Assembly: GCA_902570915.1 (NCBI GenBank) | Contig: CACGAB010000001.1 | Coordinates: forward strand, 1-60,047 | Length of the DNA: 60,047 nt | Direction of reading: 5' to 3' | Source: an uncultured Pelagibacteraceae bacterium | GTDB taxonomy: Bacteria; Pseudomonadota; Alphaproteobacteria; Pelagibacterales; Pelagibacteraceae | Part shown: piece after piece, positions 59,235 to 60,047 of the stretch | Numbering within the stretch: position 1 is the stretch's first letter | Layout: every line of letters begins with the position of its first letter | The notes under the pieces: model-generated | What the model saw: only the letters and a program-made list of their open reading frames with translations | The model's database searches: none | Told to the model about the DNA's origin: nothing | Position numbers and translations under genes: made by a program

Positions 59235-60047
59235 AAAAGAAATAAATAGAAAAATATCAGTTGCTCCAATGATGGATTGCACTGATAGACATGATCGTTT
59301 CTTCTTAAGACTGATGAGCAAAAATGTAATGCTCTATACTGAAATGGTAGCTACAAAATCAGCAATTCACGGTGATAGAAAAAAAATCTTGTCTTTCAGT
59401 CCTGAGGAAAAACCTCTGGCTTTACAAGTTGGTGGCTCCAATAAAGATGAATTAGCAGAAGTTGCTAAAATTGGAGAAGACATGGGGTATGATGAAATAA
59501 ATATTAACCTTGGATGTCCTAGTAAAAAAGTTCAAAAGAATAAATTTGGCGCGTGTTTAATGAAAGAACCAGAGTTAGTAGCTGAGTGTATACATGCAAT
59601 GGTAAATGCTTGTAAAATTCCGGTGACTGCTAAAACACGTATTGGTTTTGATGATGTAGAAGATTTTGATTATCTAAATAATTTTATAAGACAAATGAGA
59701 GATGCAGGAGCGAAGACGTTTATTTTGCATGCAAGAAAAGCAATGCTAAGTGGATTATCTCCAAAACAAAATTTGAACATTCCAAAATTAAACTACGATA
59801 TGGTTTACAAAATTAAAAAAGAAAATCCAAATTTAGAAATTATAATTAATGGAGGCATAACTAAAGTGAGTGAAATAAAAGATCATTTAAATTATTGCGA
59901 TGGTGTAATGATTGGCAGATCTATTTATCAAAACCCATATTCTCTCGTGGAAATAGAAAAAGAAATTTTTAATGTCGACAATAGCCCTACAAGAGAAGAA
60001 GTTGTTCAAAAACTTTTAGAGTATTTAGATAAAGAAGTTAAAGAGGG
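59224..60047 (+). CDS. dusA: tRNA-dihydrouridine synthase A, truncated by window end
   Basis: Reduces uridines in the tRNA D-loop using FMN/NADPH. The frame runs open to the window end (274 codons). It begins MDSKKEINRKISVAPMMDCT if the TTG at 59224 is the start, overlapping dctM by 11 nt; no better ATG fits the frame. Dus motifs: APMMDCTDRHDRFFLRLMS, INLGCPSKKVQKNKFGACLM (catalytic Cys in FGACLM) and ARKAMLSGLSPKQN with GGITK and GVMIGRSIYQNP. About 50 residues are missing at the C-terminus. DusA subtype is shown by the TDRH and KFGACLM features. Confidence 0.93.
   Translation, partial: MDSKKEINRKISVAPMMDCTDRHDRFFLRLMSKNVMLYTEMVATKSAIHGDRKKILSFSPEEKPLALQVGGSNKDELAEVAKIGEDMGYDEININLGCPSKKVQKNKFGACLMKEPELVAECIHAMVNACKIPVTAKTRIGFDDVEDFDYLNNFIRQMRDAGAKTFILHARKAMLSGLSPKQNLNIPKLNYDMVYKIKKENPNLEIIINGGITKVSEIKDHLNYCDGVMIGRSIYQNPYSLVEIEKEIFNVDNSPTREEVVQKLLEYLDKEVKE

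Noticed and set aside
1..60047. Mobile elements, prophage, CRISPR, restriction or toxin-antitoxin systems.
   Set aside because: I saw no transposase, integrase, phage structural, Cas, restriction or recognisable toxin-antitoxin gene and no regularly spaced repeats.

Overview
This window looks like a chromosome segment of an AT-rich, streamlined marine alphaproteobacterium, most likely SAR11 ('Candidatus Pelagibacter'). The evidence is very low G+C, almost no intergenic space, many overlapping start/stop pairs, and many uptake systems with dedicated binding proteins (Fe3+ ABC, TauT-type ABC, amino-acid ABC, TRAP). It also carries osmolyte/sulfonate catabolism and an alphaproteobacterial tRNA-Met. 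No rRNA, CRISPR array, insertion sequence, integrase or prophage is visible. The organism call is inference from gene content.

Layout. 0-3.1 kb: hisI, divergent folE, an AcuI/YhdH-type reductase and a LysR regulator. 3.1-8.5 kb: tandem Fur-like palindromes, a ferric-iron ABC importer with a Cys-containing mini-protein inside, azlCD and a periplasmic thioredoxin-like protein. 8.5-11 kb: an ETHE1-like metallo-hydrolase, a Met/His-rich cupredoxin with a DUF4396 membrane protein, and a methyltransferase. 11 kb: the only sizeable gene-poor gap, holding strong hairpins, a strand-opposed micro-ORF and a 59-aa membrane ORF. 11.5-13.5 kb: a gamma-butyrobetaine-hydroxylase-like dioxygenase and an IMPase-family phosphatase. 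13.4-17.3 kb: a co-directional run of about a dozen very small genes (secreted helical proteins, alpha/beta-barrel-like proteins, SnoaL-like, DUF1330, DUF2798, DsbA-like, SMR). 17.3-20.6 kb: cysE-cysK, a VOC protein, msrB and a LysE exporter.

20.5-32.7 kb: a sulfonate/osmolyte block. TauA-TauB and an unusually extended TauC are followed by an Ldh/ComC-type dehydrogenase, a phosphate acetyltransferase and a HisD/HpsN-type dehydrogenase. Facing away from it are taurine-pyruvate aminotransferase, alanine dehydrogenase and a dimethylglycine-dehydrogenase-like flavoprotein. The C-S bond-cleaving enzyme (Xsc or similar) is not in the window. 32.7-36.2 kb: an SBF transporter, a double winged-helix regulator facing two small single-TM proteins, and guaC interrupted by an in-frame stop. 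36.3-39.6 kb: a beta-propeller autotransporter, tRNA-Met and an SGNH-like protein. 39.6-43.8 kb: apt, then mtnP-mtnA-aldolase and a SpeD-SpeE fusion, which couples spermidine synthesis to reuse of its by-product MTA. 43.8-46.1 kb: amino-acid ABC genes without an ATPase.

46-49.4 kb: surface-glycan genes (DUF6165, GT9, methyltransferase, GT4). 49.4-56.2 kb: a thioredoxin-like protein, gamma-carbonic-anhydrase-like protein, serine hydrolase, PNPOx-like protein, 3-hydroxyisobutyrate-dehydrogenase-like protein, MFS transporter, a long-tailed RNA polymerase omega subunit and a CaiB/BaiF CoA transferase. 56.3 kb to the end: a TRAP transporter and a truncated dusA. Three importers have a strong stem-loop right after the binding-protein gene, a repeated arrangement likely to set binding protein above permease.
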